Made by a program: the position numbers and the translations under genes
Shown here: positions 34,906 to 45,965 of the stretch, one piece after another
How positions within the stretch are numbered: the stretch's first letter is position 1
How the letters are laid out: every line of letters starts with the position of its first letter
The notes under the pieces: model-generated
The model's input: the letters and a program-made list of their open reading frames with translations, nothing else
What the model was told of the DNA's origin: nothing
Database searches by the model: none
Origin: Eucommia ulmoides
Lineage: Eukaryota > Streptophyta > Magnoliopsida > Garryales > Eucommiaceae
Direction of reading: 5' to 3'
DNA length: 64,000 bases
Assembly: GCA_016647705.1 (NCBI GenBank)
Contig: CM028333.1
Coordinates: forward strand, 28,246,743 to 28,310,742

Positions 34906-35554
34906 TTTGCCTATAAATCACAATCACAACACCAACCACAATAATAACAATAGAACACGCAATTCAAACCCTTGTCAACGAACACACAATGCTTTTTTTT
35001 TTTTTTTTTTTTAACAAACATATGCCAACCAAAACCAAACAATACAAATTTCACAAGATATTCTACCAACCAAAACCAAATTATATTTTTTTCGCAATGT
35101 AGCGTAAAATAATTGATTCACGTTGTGTATCTACACAAAAACATGATAGGGTTTACCAAAAATCATTCCTAAATCCCTAATAGCATGAAAAACGTAATCT
35201 AGGGTTTAAAGGGGTTTAGGGTTCTAGCCAAATCCAATGATTTTTGAAATAAATGAGCAAATGAAGCAAATATTTCAACAATTAAATGAAAAAATAGGAT
35301 CATTGACACTTGTTGAAATTTTTTGATCAAATCACTTGAGGATGGCGATCTCGCACTATTTCACCGTTTAAACCCTAGATTTTCGAAAATGGGAAGAGGA
35401 ATCCAAAGTTTGGATAAAGATTTTTGGTGAAAATCCAAGTTTTTCACAATGTAGGATGAATCTTCAAAGGGAGGAAAGGATTTGGGATGGTGAAGTTGAG
35501 AGGTTTCTTGAAAATTTTAGGAGGGAAGTGCCGTTTGCGAAGAGGATTGCCGCG
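34906..35554 (-). other. E4 leader between internal promoter-like array and third ORF
   Basis: About 650 bp with no coding sequence, including a poly-T run (34992-35012). If the array at 35555-35949 is a promoter, this would be the 5' UTR of a third-ORF transcript. Confidence 0.4.
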
Positions 35555-35949
35555 TTTTAAAATAGGGCTATCGTGACTTCGCCTAGGTGGAGGTTTTTCT
35601 ACTTAGGCGAAGTAGCGCCTTTTGCTTTTTAAAAAACCTTCTGATGTTAATTCCCCTAGGCGGTGGTTTTTCTTCCTGAGCGAATTTACACCAGTGTGAA
35701 ACCCTTGATTTTGTTGTAAATCCACCTAGGCGGTGGTTTTTATGCCTAGGCGAATTTACGCTAATATAGAAACTCAGCCTTTCTTCATTTTTTCGCCTAG
35801 GCGGTGGTTTTTTTTGCCTGGGCGAATCTACGGCAGTGTAGAAACTCAGACTTTTTCTTCCTATTTTCGCTTAGGCGAATTTACACCAGTATGTTTTTTT
35901 CAGCCTTCTGTCCAATTTTCGCCTTGGCGGTGGTTTTTCTGCCTAGGCG
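35555..35949 (-). promoter_or_regulatory. E4 internal palindrome-pair array with TATA-like sequence
   Basis: Five pairs start at 35580/35600, 35653/35673, 35723/35743, 35794/35815 and 35920/35940; four are 20 bp apart and one 21 bp. A single site lies near 35869. Larger units repeat about every 70 bp with GGTGGTTTTT after the first palindrome. On the minus strand the array ends at CCTATTTTAAAAC (35555-35567), resembling the LTR core CCTATTTATACC. It stands between pol and the third ORF. Confidence 0.75.
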
Positions 35950-36250
35950 AATTTATGCCAGTATGGACTTTGGCTGGATTCCTTCAGGTTTTCACATTTT
36001 TGCTCTACACCGCTTACTTCCACTTCGTTCCTCAAACGATTTTTAGCATGCAATTCAATCCTAAGTATCTAGCCTCATCAATTCACCACAAAAAAAAATA
36101 AAATATTCCGAGATCAATACGATATCCAAAAAGTAATTTATACAAAAGTTGGGAATGTTCGTTACCCTCGATGACATATCAAAATATGTTACTTGGTTTT
36201 ACGTCCCTAGCATGGACGTTTATGAATTCCGACTCTATCCTTCAATAAGG
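35950..36250 (-). other. E4 spacer after integrase
   Basis: Non-coding stretch between the decayed integrase end and the palindrome array; nothing further recognised. Confidence 0.4.
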
Positions 36251-37116
36251 GAGATGTTCTCTACAACTCGCTCTTCATCCTTGAAGTAGTGCTTGATCCA
36301 CTCCCCGTTGACTCAGAAAGTTCATCCGTCTTCGCCTTCTAACTCGATAGCACCAAATGGATCAATATGCTTGATCCGAAACGGTCCAAACCACCGGGAC
36401 TTCAACTTTTCGGGAAAGAGTCTTAGCCTTGAGTTAAACAATAGAACTTGTTAGCCCGGACTGAACTCCTTCCGGACTATCATTTTATCATGCCACCTCT
36501 TCGTTTTATCTTTATAAAGATTGGCATTCTCATAAGCCTTGTGCTAGAATTCCTCTATTTCATTCAATTGGAGGAGACGTTGCGCACCAGAAGCTTTTAG
36601 GTCAAAGTTGAGTTTCTTAATCACCCAGAATGCACAGTGCTCCAATTCAACGGGCAAATGACACGCTTTCCCAAATACCAATCGATACGGAGACACGCCA
36701 ATCGGTGTCTTAAAAGCCGTGCAATACGCCCATAAAGCATCGTCAAGCTTTATCACCCAATCCTTGCGATTAGTATGAACCGTTTCCTCCAGAATTAGCT
36801 TAATTTCTCGGTTTAAAACTTCAGCTTGGCCATTTGTCTGTGGGTTGTATGGTAGCGCCACCTTGTATCTAACCCTATACTTTGCCAACAAAGCACTAAG
36901 CATTTGGTTACAAAAGTGGGTTCCCTCATCACTGATTAAGGCTCGAGGTGTCCCGAATCGTGTCATGACATTTTGTTGAAGGAACTTTAAAACCACTTTG
37001 GTATCATTGGTAGGTGTTGCTACGGCCTCGACCCATTTAGACACATAATCTACACTAACAGAATATACTCCTTGCCAAATGATGGCAAAAATGGTCCCAT
37101 GAAATCTACGCCCCAC
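36251..37116 (-). pseudogene. E4 integrase core and C-terminus
   Basis: After a frameshift from the preceding frame, the 37116-36544 segment is open for 190 residues: [34 protein letters not shown] (catalytic Asp), [19 protein letters not shown] (catalytic Glu) and [21 protein letters not shown], the Athila integrase pattern. The GPF-type tail (KLKSRWFGPFRIKHIDPFGA) follows after stops at about 36300-36540. The enzyme would insert element DNA into chromosomes. Confidence 0.9.
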
Positions 37117-38880
37117 ACATCAAACAACTCAAGCTCAAGAATAGACGTCAATGGCAATTCATGCCTTCTCGATATGTTACCCACCATTTGACATCTATCA
37201 CAAGTTTTTACAAATGTATACGAATCTTTAAACAAAGAAGGCCAATAAAAACCTAATTGAAGTACTTTCGATGCTGTCCGAGTCGCACCAAAATGGTCGC
37301 CACATGGTGATGAATGGTAATAGTAGAGAATACTAGCCATTTCCTCCTCCGGAACACATCTCCGGATCACCTGATCAGCACATTTCTTAAATAGCAATGA
37401 CTCATCCAACAGATGATACTTAGCATCAAAAAGAAATTTCTTCCGTTGGACTCTAGTCAAATCCGGTGGTAACACATTACATGCTAGATAGTTAACAATG
37501 TCCGCATACCAAGGAAGTGCATTTTCAACTGAAAATAGTTGTTCGTCAAGGAACACTTCTGTGATGCTAGACTCATCACCAACGTCTTCTTGAATTAACC
37601 TTGACAAATGGTCGGCAACAACGTTCTCACTCCCCTTTTTATCCCTTATTTCAACATCAAACTCTTGCAATAGAAGAATCCACCTTATTAATCTCGGCTT
37701 GGCATCTTTCTTTGCAAATAAGTACCGGATAGCCGCGTGATCCGTGTAGATGATCACTTTTGACCCAATGATATAAGACCGGAACTTATCACAAGCAAAG
37801 ACAACCGCTAGCATTTCTTTCTCAGTCGTGGTGTAATTCTCCTGGGCATCATTCAATGTCTTACTTGTATAATAGATTGATTGAAAGATCTTCTCCTTCC
37901 GTTGGCCTAACACCGCACCAACAGCATAGTCACTCGCATCGCACATTATCTCAAATAGCATCTCCCAGTCTGGAGCGACCATTATTGGAGCCGTGATCAA
38001 CTTTTCCTTTGTCGCCTTAAAAGCCTCCATGCAAGCCTCATTGAATTCAAATGAAGTATCCTTCTCAAGTAAGTGACATAACGGCTTCACCGTCTTCGAG
38101 AAGTCCTTAATAAAGCACCGGTAAAAGTTGGCATGCCCCAAGAAACTTCTAACTCCTTTCACATTAATCGGTGGCCGAAGCTTCTCAATCGTTTCAATCT
38201 TTGCTCGGTCCACCTCAAGCCCCTTGGAAGAGACTCGATGACCCAAGACGATCCCTTCTTTAACCATAAAATGGCACTTCTCCCAATTTAGAACTAAATT
38301 CTTCTCCTTACATCGGTCAAGAACAAGCGCTAAATTGTATAGACAGTGATCAAAAGACAACCCAAAGACTGAGAAGTCATCCATGAAGATTTCCATTTTC
38401 TCTTCCACCATATCAGAAAATATTGTCATCATACACCGTTGAAAAGTTGCCAGTACATTGCAAAGGTCGAACGACATATGTCTATAAGCAAATGTCCCAT
38501 ATGGGCATGTGAAAGTAGTCTTTTCTTGGTCCTCCGGTGCAATGGCTATTTGATTGTAACCTGAATAGTTGTCAAGAAAGCAATAGTACTCATATCCAGC
38601 TAATCGATCTAGCATTTGGTCAATGAAAGGAATAGAAAAATTATATTTCCTCGTCGCCTTATTCAATCTTCTATAATCAATGCACACACGCCATCCCGTG
38701 ATGGTTCATATAGGAATAAGGTCATCCTTATAATTCTTCACCACCGTCATATCTCTTTTCTTGGGTACCACTTGCACCGGGCTAACCCACTCACTATCGG
38801 ATATAGCATATATAATTCCCGCATTCAAGAGCTTCAACACCTCCGCTCTCACCATTTTCTTCATAGCCGGATTTAGCCGC
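37050..38880 (-). pseudogene. E4 reverse transcriptase, RNase H and integrase zinc domain
   Basis: The long open part 38687-37050 (545 residues) begins at MCIDYRRLNKATRK and holds RT motifs LDNYSGYNQIAIAPEDQ and FMDDFSVFG (MDD catalytic pair), RNase H with CDAS, TEKEMLAVVFA, YTDHAAIRYLF and ADHLSRL, and the H2C2 zinc domain (HSSPCGDHFG, CDRCQ) with the start of the integrase core GVDFMGPF. Upstream, 38880-38690 holds the RT beginning (PAMKKMVRAEVLKLL, WVSPVQVVPKK) with a TGA stop before the core. The long open part suggests modest age, but stops and frameshifts on both sides make it a pseudogene. Confidence 0.92.
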
Positions 38881-39764
38881 CGTTATATTCAATGGAGGGT
38901 TTGAATGCATCCTCCATCAAAATACTATACATGCAAACCGAAAGGCTAATTCCTTTGATATCCGATATAGACCAAGCAAACGCGGATCGGTGCTTCTTCA
39001 AAATTCTCAGCAACTTACCCTCCTCTTCTTCCATCAAAGTTGATGAAATTATAACCAGATCGGTCGAATTCTCTCCCAAAAAGATATACCGAAGATGTTC
39101 TGGTAATTGCTTGAGTAATAATCCACCGTGAGGCAGATTTGATTTCTCGGGAGAGTTTTCAACTTCTTCAATCTCCGCCACATGAATAAGATCCTCTACG
39201 TCTTTAGATTGAGCATCCAAAGTCAGCACATAGTCCACAACATCAAGTTCCGTGGTAGAGCATTCCTCACCAAGATCCCCCATAGATAAGGAATTTGTGA
39301 AAGTATGCTATAACGAATCCATCTCCATATTTGCAAGAAAGAACTCCCTCACACAAGAGTCCACAACATCAACTCGATTTCAATTGGGAGGTTCATCCGA
39401 AAAGTTCATAGTTTTAAAAATGTTGAACCTTATCTTTTCATCATTCACTCTTAACATCAGATTTCCATTATGCACATCAATCAAGGCCTTTCCCGTTGCA
39501 AGGAAAGGTCTTCCTAGGATGATCAGGATTTCTCTATCTTCTTCCATTTCAAGCACAACGAAATCCACCGAAAATATGAATTTGTCTACCTTCACTAGCA
39601 CATCCTCAATGATACCTTTAGGATAGGTTAACAAACGATCCGCCATCTGAAGAGAGATCATTGTCGACTTTGCACTTCCAAGTCCTAACTTCCGATAAAC
39701 GGAAGAAGGCATCAAATTAATACTCGCCCCAAGATCACAAAGAGCCTTATCAAAATGAGATTTC
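38873..39764 (-). pseudogene. E4 protease and RT linker
   Basis: The aspartic protease motif DLGASINLMPSSVYRKLG is at about 39740-39690, followed by LQMADRLLTYPKGIIEDVLV and ILIILGRPFLATGKALIDV, the Athila pattern. An in-frame TAG just before it and stops near 39380 break the frame. The 39283-38873 part is acidic linker ending with LKKHRSAFAWSISDIKGIS, which leads into RT. Confidence 0.88.
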
Positions 39765-41703
39765 TAGATAGTACACGGAATTGTGAAACTACCCGGATCC
39801 TTCAATTTAGTAAGCAACTTCTTTTGTAGTATTGCACTACACTCCTCCGTTAGCTTCACCATTTCGTACTCCTCCAACTTCTTCTTCTTTGTCATGATGT
39901 CCTTCAAGAACTTGCCATAGTTAGGCATTTGTTCCAATGCATCCGCAAAAGGAATGTTGATGTGGATTTTCTTGAACATTTCAAGAAATTTCTTAAATTG
40001 GGCATCCAACTTCCTCTTTTGGAATCTTTGAGGATATAGCAATGGGGTTACTAGAATCGGTGGATTCTCTGAAAATGTTACTTGCCCTGGCATCACCCTT
40101 TCATCTCTTCTTCTCTCCTCGACTTTCTCTTGGTTCTTATCCTCATTCAAGTTTTCACTCAGCTTCTCCTTTCTTTCATCGGTTTTTACTTCAACTTCCT
40201 CCTCCGCACTTGTTCTTGGTTTATCATGATGAAACTCATGACTCACTCTCGTCTCGTTTTTCATAGGCTTACTCACTTCCACGTCTCTTTCACTCCTCAA
40301 CTTAATCACCTTGCATTCCCTAGGGTTGGTTTCCATGTTGCTTAGAAACTTCCCCTTTTGTTGCTCTTGGATGGACCTAGCAAGCTGCACGATTTGAATC
40401 TCTAAAGCCTTCATCGTGGCGTTGGTGTTTGTACAAGTGGTATCGATAGAGTTAAGCCGTGTTTCATATTTGTTCAGTCGGTTATGCATCTCACGCATCA
40501 TAGTCTGAGTCTCCTTCATAAACGAACCCAACACTTCATCCAAATTTGACTTTGGATTATGCATTAGTGGTTGTTGCATTTGACAATTGGATTGCATAGG
40601 ATATCCCAAAACTTGATTTACATAACCCGAAGGTGGCCGCAAAAAGTTCTGATTGTTCGCATATGGAAGTTCTCATGGTTGCGAAGTCCAGGATTGTAAT
40701 GAGTTGGAATGTTGGTAGCGGGCCTGAAAGTATAGGCACGATTGTTTAGAAAATGGTATTCACCAAACTCATTATCCAATCCGGATTGAGAACAACTTGC
40801 AGCTATGTCCTTCCCTTGACTCGACAGAGCGCCTTTTGTAGACATGGCAGCCAATTGATCCGAGATCTTGAACACTTGGGCCGATAATGTTGCAACATGG
40901 TCAGATTCTTGGGTAGAAGAGACCCGCCTTTCCGTGTTCCTCTTATTCGGCCATTGATAATTGTTAGCCGCCATTTCTTCCAATAGTGCATTAGCTTCAG
41001 TAGAGGTTTTGGACAACAACGATCCCCCTGAGGTTGCATCAACTATCGTTCTAGTCTGGCCATCTAACCCGTTGTAAAATAATTGGGTTTGAAACCAATC
41101 TTGATACCCGTGTTGGGGGAACCTTCGCAATAGGTCCTTGAATCTCTCCTATGCCTCAAACAACGGCTCAAAGTCTCTCTGGTGAAACTGCGCAATCTCA
41201 CCTCAGAGTTGAGAAGTCTTCGAAGGTGGAAAGAACTTAGTGAGGAACCTTTGTGCATGGTCCTCCTGAGTATTAATGCTCCCCGATTGGATTGACTGAA
41301 ACCAAGCCCTTGCTCTATCTTGTAAAGAGAACGGAAATAACCTCAACCGTATGACATCTTCGACAATTCCATTTATCTTGACAGTATCACAAATCTCGAG
41401 AAAGGTTGCCAAGTGGACGTTGGGGTCTTCATGAAGATTCCCGTCATACTGGTTTTGCGGAACCATGTTAATTAAGACGGGCTTCAACTCAAAGTTATTT
41501 GCCTGGATCGGCTGCCTTTGGATCCCTGAATAGTTATCCAGCATTAGTGGCCGATAATAGTCCCTAAGGACTCATTGTGGCCTCTCCTACTCCAGAGGCT
41601 GAAGTGCGTGCGGCTCCGGTGGTTGTGAAACATTTTCACGTCCCCCGGCCATAGCGGTAGCTTTCTCCTCTTTTTGTTTACCAATGTGTTGACTACGTCG
41701 CAT
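39764..41703 (-). pseudogene. E4 gag remnant
   Basis: ATG at 41703 opens MRRSQHIGKQKEEKAT. Two stops follow near 41580, then the capsid region 41544-41203 with YDGNLHEDPNVHLATFLEIC, RLRLFPFSLQDRARAWFQSI and SINTQEDHAQRFLTKFFPPS. After two more stops the frame goes on to 40618, shifts, and runs 40642-39764 with a charged linker and the Athila block PYPQR-like YPQRFQKRKLDAQFKKFLE and INIPFADALEQMPNYGKFLK. The usual zinc knuckle is not evident. Confidence 0.9.
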
Positions 41704-41833
41704 GCAGTGCTTCAGTCAAATAAATAAATCAAATAAACAAATGAATTGAATGAAATTAAAAGCAAAAGAATTATCGTGATTAACATTCAACTACTTGATC
41801 ACAATATCAACTCAATTGAAAAACACCTTGCAG

Positions 41834-41851
41834 TCCCCAGCAACGGCGCCA
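41834..41851 (-). other. E4 primer-binding site (Athila, Asp tRNA type)
   Basis: Minus-strand TGGCGCCGTTGCTGGGGA lies six bases from the 5' LTR. It differs by one base from the TGGCGCCGTTGCCGGGGA site of Athila elements, complementary to aspartate tRNA. Confidence 0.88.
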
Positions 41852-42587
41852 AAAACTTGTACGCGCGAGGATTCACATCATCGTCCTCGCAGTATTGACT
41901 ACTCGCAAGTATACGAGGTCTAGTTTTAATATAATAGATCTTGTAAGATCGGATATCATTCCACTGGGAATGACGTGTAATTCGTTTGAGTATTGTGATT
42001 TAAATAGTTTCATATTATCTCGACTAATCGAAATTTGTTTGTTTTCTATTTAATATACTAAGATAAACGACAATTATTAGGTTGGTTCTAATTACACTAA
42101 TTACTTAGGTATTGATTTCTTTCACATAATGCATAATCGACGTCATTAAGTTAGCTATAATATTTTTTTATCTATTCCGATAATCTCTGTATCGATAACT
42201 CCTCCGCTACCTCTCTCGAGTGTAAGACGAGGGATTACACGTCTTTGTGTCAACGAAGAAGTCCCCTTCAACGCCTTTATGACCCTAGGTCGTGTGAGTC
42301 TTTAGCCAACGTCATGGATTGCATTCGTTCTAACGCCTTCCCGGGGCGTTAGAACGTCACGTTATATTTACCCTAGTCCAAATCCGGGGTTACCTCTCCC
42401 AAGTGTGAAACCTCGTATTCTCGGTTTATCAATACAAGCATAATATCAAGAATAATGGTAAACACAATCGGATTTAGACAAATAACACATTAAAGTAACA
42501 TTAATTCATTCAACTTAACAATTACATGATTTCAACTACACCTAAGTAACATTTAACTAATACTATAAGATCTTAGCCATATACCAT

Positions 42588-42649
42588 ACAAAATAAGATG
42601 GATTTAACATTCTTAGATACAAAATAAGAGGGATTTAACATTCTTAGAT
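42588..42649. repeat. 31-bp tandem duplication in the E4 5' LTR
   Basis: Two copies with one mismatch, ACAAAATAAGATGG against ACAAAATAAGAGGG. The partner LTR has one copy (around 29789-29819), so it arose after insertion. Confidence 0.88.
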
Positions 42650-42854
42650 ATGAAAAAGTAATTACAAAGATAAAAACAATAGAAGAACGATCAAATTTGA
42701 AAGTGAAACGGTTCACTGTCTCTAATGATTGGTCCACAAGTGATTCTTTTTTGCCCGAATGATGAATTTCCTTCTTGATCTTCAAAATATAGCTTAAGAT
42801 CTCTATACTACGTTTAGGGTTCATCAACAACCTTTTTCAGACATGGGAAAGGGG

Positions 42855-43227
42855 TATAAATATGCCTAGGGGTTCAAAAATATCTAAACAAATATTTTAG
42901 ACTGTTCTGCAAAATGCGCCTAGGTAGTAGAATCTTCGCCTAGGCGTAGTTTAAGTCGGTTAGAATTCCGCCTAGGCGATGGTTTATTCGCCTAGGTGGA
43001 GGACTAACTTCTTATCTTCTTTCTTTCTGATGGATTTCCTCCTAGACGGTGGAAACTTCGCCTAGGCGGATTTCAGCAGTTCAGCACTTCCAGCAGTTCA
43101 GCACATCCAGCATTCTGACGGAATTCCGCCTAGGTGATGGAAACTTCGCCTAGGCAGATTTCAACTTCTCAGCGCTATCAACCTTCTGAAAGATTTTCGC
43201 CTAGGCAGTGGAAACTTCGCCTAAGCG
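42855..43227 (-). promoter_or_regulatory. E4 5' LTR palindrome-pair array and TATA-like box
   Basis: Pairs start at 42917/42937, 42969/42989, 43039/43059, 43127/43147 and 43198/43218, all 20 bp apart. Several sites are mutated from CGCCTAGGCG (CTCCTAGACG, CGCCTAGGTG), yet the phase is kept. TATTTATA on the minus strand is at 42855-42862. Confidence 0.82.
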
Positions 43228-43428
43228 GATTTGCGCTGTTCTTTGAAACCTCATTTTTTCATCTTTTTGGCTACTCTTTTTCCACCATTTCGCTCAGTTT
43301 GCCGATTGTTTACGTCCCTACTCCTGACTAATAAAAACATCTAAAAAGACATTCAAATTTTAATAAAATACTCAAAAACTGGCAAATTCGGTTTAGAATT
43401 AGATAGGTATTTTACACCTATCATCGAT

Positions 43429-44053
43429 TCAATCCTCTAAACAAGAGTCTCTCCCAGAATAACCTCCCCTCTGATTTGGCCTCGTTTTCGAGGCCTGCGT
43501 TCGCCTACATGATGGGGCCACTGGTGATCCCAGTACTATTGCTATTGTTACAACGGCTGGAGGGCTTAGCTCCACTCGAAGACCCTGCTCAGTGCTCTGG
43601 GCAATGAGGCAAAGCCAGTGGGGGTCAAAAAGGGGAAATGTTTAGGGCCTGCCTAGGGACGGCAAACCCCGACGCAGACTCAAAAGTAGAAGAAGAAGGA
43701 AATAAAGATATTTCGAAGAAGAAGAAGTTACTTGTCGGGAAGGGTAGTGCTCTAAAAGTCACGAAAATGTGAAAATGAACTCAGAGGGCCTCCTTTATGT
43801 AGCAGAGAACTCATCCACTCCAACCGTCATGCCTGACTATGCCTTGAAGGCGTCTGGGAATGGTGTGCCGTTTAGAAGCCGTGCAGCCACATGTCTCCTT
43901 CTTGATAGTTGGACAGGTGGCACGTCTGGGTGCATTAAAGAGGCGCCACTAAAGGGGCACAGATGCAATGGTGCGTGACATTCGCAACTTTCTTGTCGAT
44001 CTAGGGCGGGTTATCTGTCGCCGTTCTTGGGCCGCCCGTTTATACTCTCAGGC
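43429..44053. other. E2 3' internal region between E4 and S5
   Basis: This continues the E2 internal region past E4. On the minus strand it would hold the 5' part of the antisense accessory gene; a 69-residue plus-strand frame at 43769 has no recognised domain. No clear start codon for the antisense gene could be fixed. Confidence 0.4.
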
Positions 44054-44058
44054 CTTCC

Positions 44059-44740
44059 TGTAATGACCCAGTTTCACATGGTCGCCACTTGGTTTCTCCC
44101 GTTGGAGAATTTATAATTTTACAACACAAATGGAATTAAAATTCAAATGAAATTTTCATTTATTACTGATTCAAATAAAAATACAATTATTCAATTTTAC
44201 AACGATAATTAAGAAATACAATTATTACAAATTTATTACAAACTAAATAGAAATTTTTGTCACTGTTTTGTTTTCACTGGCCCTGCAATTAAAATTGTGG
44301 GGTTGTGAACCAACGCTCAGTAGAACTCCAACCCCTCTAATACATGTATTTAATTAACACGATAAATAAAACACCTTGACATGATCTCCACATAATTTTA
44401 CATAATCATAGTTATTTCATGCAAATTAACAACTATAATTCGACAACAAAATAATATGAATCTTACAATAGAAAAATTAAATACATATATTAAAAGAGTT
44501 AAAAATTCTACCTGAAATCCGAAGCCGAAATATGAATTGGAAAACTTCGAATCGCAACTATTCTAGTTTTCGCAAGAAAAAGGGAAAGAAAAATAACATT
44601 CCCCAAAACCTTTCCACCACCTCGCATGTATATCCTAGAATGATTATTCTTCCTCTCCACTATCATTATTATTATAATTAAAAATGCTCCTCCAATGCTA
44701 CACGTGTACATGGATTCCTTAACATCTAAGGATTAAGGGT

Positions 44741-44780
<40 letters not shown>

Positions 44781-45175
44781 CATTATTCACGTTCACAATT
44801 CTTTACTTAACAATCAAGGATTAAAAATTGTATTTAACTCCTATAAAATAAAGAAAATATTAATTACATCCCAAAACTCTTAAAAATATATTTTAATTAA
44901 CGCATTAGTTCCAAAACTTCTAAAATCAATTTAAAATAACTACTTAATTTCCAAAAATTCTCAAATATTATTTATACCATAAATTTACAAAACAATCCCA
45001 AAAATGTCAACTTATATAAAATAATACTTTTTCAAAAATATAAATTTAACATTCAATTTCAAAAATTATTAAGTATATATTTGTATCGCAAATTCACAAA
45101 ACCGTCCTCCAAAACTATTTGACTTATATAAAATAAATTTTTTTTTTCAAAAATATAAATTTTTGGGGTATTAGA
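44059..45175 (+). mobile_element. S5: solo LTR, chromovirus-like termini
   Basis: 1117 bp, starting TGTAATGACCC and ending GGGGTATTAGA (usual TTACA), with exact TSDs CTTCC at 44054-44058 and 45176-45180. The termini are like those of many plant Ty3/gypsy LTRs that begin TGTAATACCC and end GGTGTTACA. It is AT-rich, contains a T37 run and no coding sequence. Confidence 0.85.
44742..44778. repeat. Poly-T tract (37 bp)
   Basis: Uninterrupted T run within S5. Its length may be partly a sequencing or assembly uncertainty. Confidence 0.85.
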
Positions 45176-45344
45176 CTTCCTCTCCATTCTCAAGCTAATT
45201 GCTCCCTTCCCGGAATCACCCATATCCTTCTTGGAAAATAGGCCTAACCCCTATGCAACACCCCGAAAAGCTCCAATAGAAACTGTAAAACTCCGGAAGA
45301 GGCTCAGTAAAGTCCCCAATCTTTCAAATTTCTTCTCAACACTA

Positions 45345-45360
45345 GGGACTAGGGGGAAGG
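45345..45360 (+). other. E2 polypurine tract
   Basis: The sequence GGACTAGGGGGAAGG lies directly before the 3' LTR start. It supports this being the 3' LTR of E2. Confidence 0.7.
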
Positions 45361-45965
45361 TTATGAGTGTAAAAATGGTCACTCCAATACAACCAATTGA
45401 AGACCGTCACGTGTCCACAATTTTGCATAAAAAGAAAGATCATTTGAAGACTAAGTATGAAAATTGTACTGAACAGAGGAATATCTCCATTCGTTCCAGT
45501 AGTCCCAAAGGCTTCAACACTTTCCAGGAAGAGCCAAAAAGCCATCACTGAGATGGAGAACCCCTCCTCGTCTCAGCATCCTCGCTACAACATTACTCAT
45601 CCCATAAATCAACTCCTCATGGCTCCTCGAGCAATGTCCTCCTTCTCATCTCCGGCTATCCAAGAAGGGCAGAAAGCTCCGTATAACTCCTCATTCCCGT
45701 CTCCGTTTACCCGGGAAGGGCAGGAATCAAACTTCTCATCTTGGCTACAGCAAATTGGTGTCTCTCTCGGTTTATGAGCTGGTTCAATTTTTCATCCCCA
45801 AGTATATCCTAAATATCTCCAAATATTCCTAAATATCCCAAAATATATAAAAATATCTCCATGGTTCACTTCCCCAACTAAAAATATTACCAAGTATCCC
45901 CCAATATGGTCAAGATACCATTGGCATCCTCCCATTGGCTACATGCCAAGTTGAAACTTTGATGT

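Larger units (their letters stand above)
29058..43423 (-). mobile_element. E4: Athila-type Ty3/gypsy element, full length but defective
   Basis: 14366 bp including solo LTR S3; about 12.9 kb without it. LTRs 29058-30644 (3') and 41858-43423 (5'); PBS, gag, protease, RT-RNase H, integrase, spacer, third ORF, PPT are all in order on the minus strand. Flanks are TCAAT (29053-29057) and TCGAT (43424-43428), a TSD with one transition. It is the best preserved element of the window, yet every ORF has stops or frameshifts. Confidence 0.93.
41858..43423 (-). repeat. E4 5' LTR
   Basis: 1566 bp; TGATAGGTGTAAAATACC at its minus-strand start with the terminal hairpin at 43402-43422, and CGCGTACA at its end. 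Contains a 31-bp tandem duplication at 42588-42649 that the 3' LTR lacks. Confidence 0.94.

Noticed and set aside
35733-36101. Plus-strand open frames across the E4 internal array
   Set aside because: They are antisense to the element and caused by the repeats of about 70 bp.
37050-38687. E4 545-residue RT-RNase H frame as a working polyprotein
   Set aside because: Stops and frameshifts occur just before and after it, and gag is broken by several stops.
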